Origin: JBEKZQ01 sp049509675
Lineage (GTDB): Bacteria > Planctomycetota > Planctomycetia > Pirellulales > Thermoguttaceae
Assembly: GCA_049509675.1 (NCBI GenBank)
Contig: JBEKZQ010000559.1
Location: 1 to 5,101, forward strand
Direction: 5' to 3'
Length of the DNA stretch: 5,101 nt
The stretch's first letter is position 1. The number at the start of each line of letters is the position of its first letter. Shown here in pieces: positions 4,026-5,101 of this stretch. The notes beneath the pieces were generated by a model that saw nothing but the letters and a program-made list of their open reading frames with translations, searched no databases and was not told where the DNA came from. A program made the translations under genes and the position numbers.

Positions 4026-5101
4026 ATGAAGGACGGGGTAACAGAGATGCGCGCTATCGTGGCTGGCACTCAACTGGAGCGGAGCGATGAAGCGCGCCGC
4101 GTGCTGCTGGGCGAAGGGCTCGCCTGCGAAGCGGAAGATGTCGTGGCGTACGACGACCTTCCGGCCTGTCTGGCGAGCGGCCACCCCGATCTGGTGCTCG
4201 TGTACTGCAACGGCCCACCGTGCGAGGGCCTGAAAGCGATCCAGACGGCGCACCAATTGGTCCGCGTGCCGATCCTGGCGATCGGCGAGCCGGCGGTTGC
4301 GCTGGTGCGCGACGCGATGCGCGCCGGCGCCCGCGAGTTCCTCGACATGAACAACTTGCGCCAGGACCTGTCGGCGGCCCTGGTGAACATCGAGAGTACC
4401 GGCGGAGGCGGCAGCCAGCGGGGAAAGATCGTCAGCGTCTTCTCGCCCATCGGCGGCGCCGGCGTCTCGACCATCGCCGTGAACCTGGCGGTGACGCTGG
4501 CGGGCAGCGATCGGCCGGAGACGGCGGACGCCGCGGCCCTGATCGACGTGAACCCGCCACCGAGCGACTTGTCGCTTCTGCTGGATCTGGAACCCAAGCA
4601 CACGCTGGCCGAGGTTTGCAGTCATGGGGGGCACATGGATCGCAAGATGCTCGCGGGGGCCATGACCGCCCATGCCTCCGGCCTGCAAGTGCTGCCGCAG
4701 CCCGGTTATCCCGGCGAGGTCAAAGCACACTATGCCGAGCCGGACGCCGCCGTGCTGCGGCAGTTGTTCGTGCTCTTGCGGCGGATGTATGCGACGGTGA
4801 TCGTCGACGCCGGACACGCCCTGGCGGGGGCCCCGCTGGAGGCCGTGCAAGTGTCCAGCCTGGTGATCCTCGTGGCCCATGCCGACGTGCCGGGTCTGCG
4901 TCGCGCAGGCTGGGCGCTGGACACGCTGGAATCCCTGGGCGTCGGGCGCGATCGCATCCGGCTGGTACTCAATCGCTACGGAGAACGCCACCAGGTCAAG
5001 CGGGCGACGATCGAAGAGGCCCTGGGCCTGCCGGTCGCCTGGACGCTGGCCGACAACGCGGCCTTGGTCTGCCGGGCGCGGAACGAGGGTGTTCCCCTGG
5101 C
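4026..5101 (+). CDS. cpaE: CpaE/TadZ-type pilus localisation ATPase, partial
   Basis: CpaE/TadZ proteins are MinD/ParA relatives that place the Tad machine at its site in the cell. The frame runs off the window after 358 codons. Residues 9-123 form a receiver-like domain (DLVLVYCN, VPILAIGE, AMRAGAREFLD). The usual phospho-acceptor position appears to be Tyr60, so phosphorylation is unlikely. After a glycine linker (126-129) comes the ATPase domain: P-loop PIGGAGVSTIAVNLA (141-155), ALIDVNPPPSDLSLLLDLEP (171-190) with Asp174, and IVDAGHAL (259-266) with Asp261 at switch II. Both lysines of the deviant Walker A KGGxGKT are replaced (Ile142 and Val147). ATG 4026 is one base after the preceding stop (TAGCATG). 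ATG 4047 is in frame with a purine-rich GGACGGGG upstream and gives MRAIVAG, an equally plausible start. The strands of related genes suggest cpaF, tadB and tadC follow. Confidence 0.9.
   Translation, partial: MKDGVTEMRAIVAGTQLERSDEARRVLLGEGLACEAEDVVAYDDLPACLASGHPDLVLVYCNGPPCEGLKAIQTAHQLVRVPILAIGEPAVALVRDAMRAGAREFLDMNNLRQDLSAALVNIESTGGGGSQRGKIVSVFSPIGGAGVSTIAVNLAVTLAGSDRPETADAAALIDVNPPPSDLSLLLDLEPKHTLAEVCSHGGHMDRKMLAGAMTAHASGLQVLPQPGYPGEVKAHYAEPDAAVLRQLFVLLRRMYATVIVDAGHALAGAPLEAVQVSSLVILVAHADVPGLRRAGWALDTLESLGVGRDRIRLVLNRYGERHQVKRATIEEALGLPVAWTLADNAALVCRARNEGVPL

Noticed and set aside
2549..4069. 506-residue open frame on the minus strand opposite the TadG-like gene
   Set aside because: Low-complexity Arg/Gln/His-rich translation, a mirror of the forward coding frame, and its end is made from the palindromic repeats.
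3852..4991. 379-residue open frame on the minus strand opposite cpaE
   Set aside because: The forward frame has clear CpaE motifs over the same bases; the reverse is a codon-bias shadow.

Overview
The window is part of a Tad/Flp (tight adherence) type IVc pilus locus, read left to right on the + strand. High GC, long mirror-image open frames on the opposite strand, weak Shine-Dalgarno signals at several genes, the TadE/CpaB/TadG/CpaE gene style and many nested palindromic repeats all suggest a planctomycete, probably Pirellulales-like. That assignment is inference from family knowledge; no search was run.

Layout: (1) positions 1-185 hold a heptad repeat array (TCAGTTT) and its inverted counterpart (AAACTGA). 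(2) 217-768 is a CpaA/TadV prepilin peptidase with both catalytic aspartates; its stop codon lies inside a second heptad array (TAGRAGT, 752-792), which again has an inverted partner (833-860). (3) 861-1153 is non-coding and holds a GC-rich hairpin, a good sigma70-like promoter (900-928) and a compact MITE-like element with nested palindromes (953-1063). (4) 1154-1488 is a TadE-like minor pilin with a prepilin cleavage site. It looks frameshifted just before its end, so its frame runs straight into cpaB (1493-2572). (5) 2573-2869 lies between cpaB and the membrane segment of a TadG-like protein. It is filled with two more nested palindromes that stay open in the TadG frame, so the start of that gene is uncertain. 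(6) 4026-5101 is CpaE/TadZ, cut off by the window edge, with a degenerate P-loop.

How the genes fit together: CpaA would cleave the Flp pilin (not in the window) and TadE-type pseudopilins. CpaB is the periplasmic partner of the outer-membrane secretin. TadE and TadG-like proteins are membrane-anchored minor components. CpaE/TadZ positions the machine. The secretin CpaC/RcpA that often follows cpaB is not present here. The ATPase and platform genes (cpaF, tadB, tadC) would be expected past the right edge.

The main interest is not a new enzyme system. It is repeat-driven remodelling of a pilus operon: paired inverted heptad arrays around one gene, a mobile-like palindrome in the operon leader, palindromes translated in frame at the start of a membrane protein, and an apparent single-base lesion that fuses tadE to cpaB.
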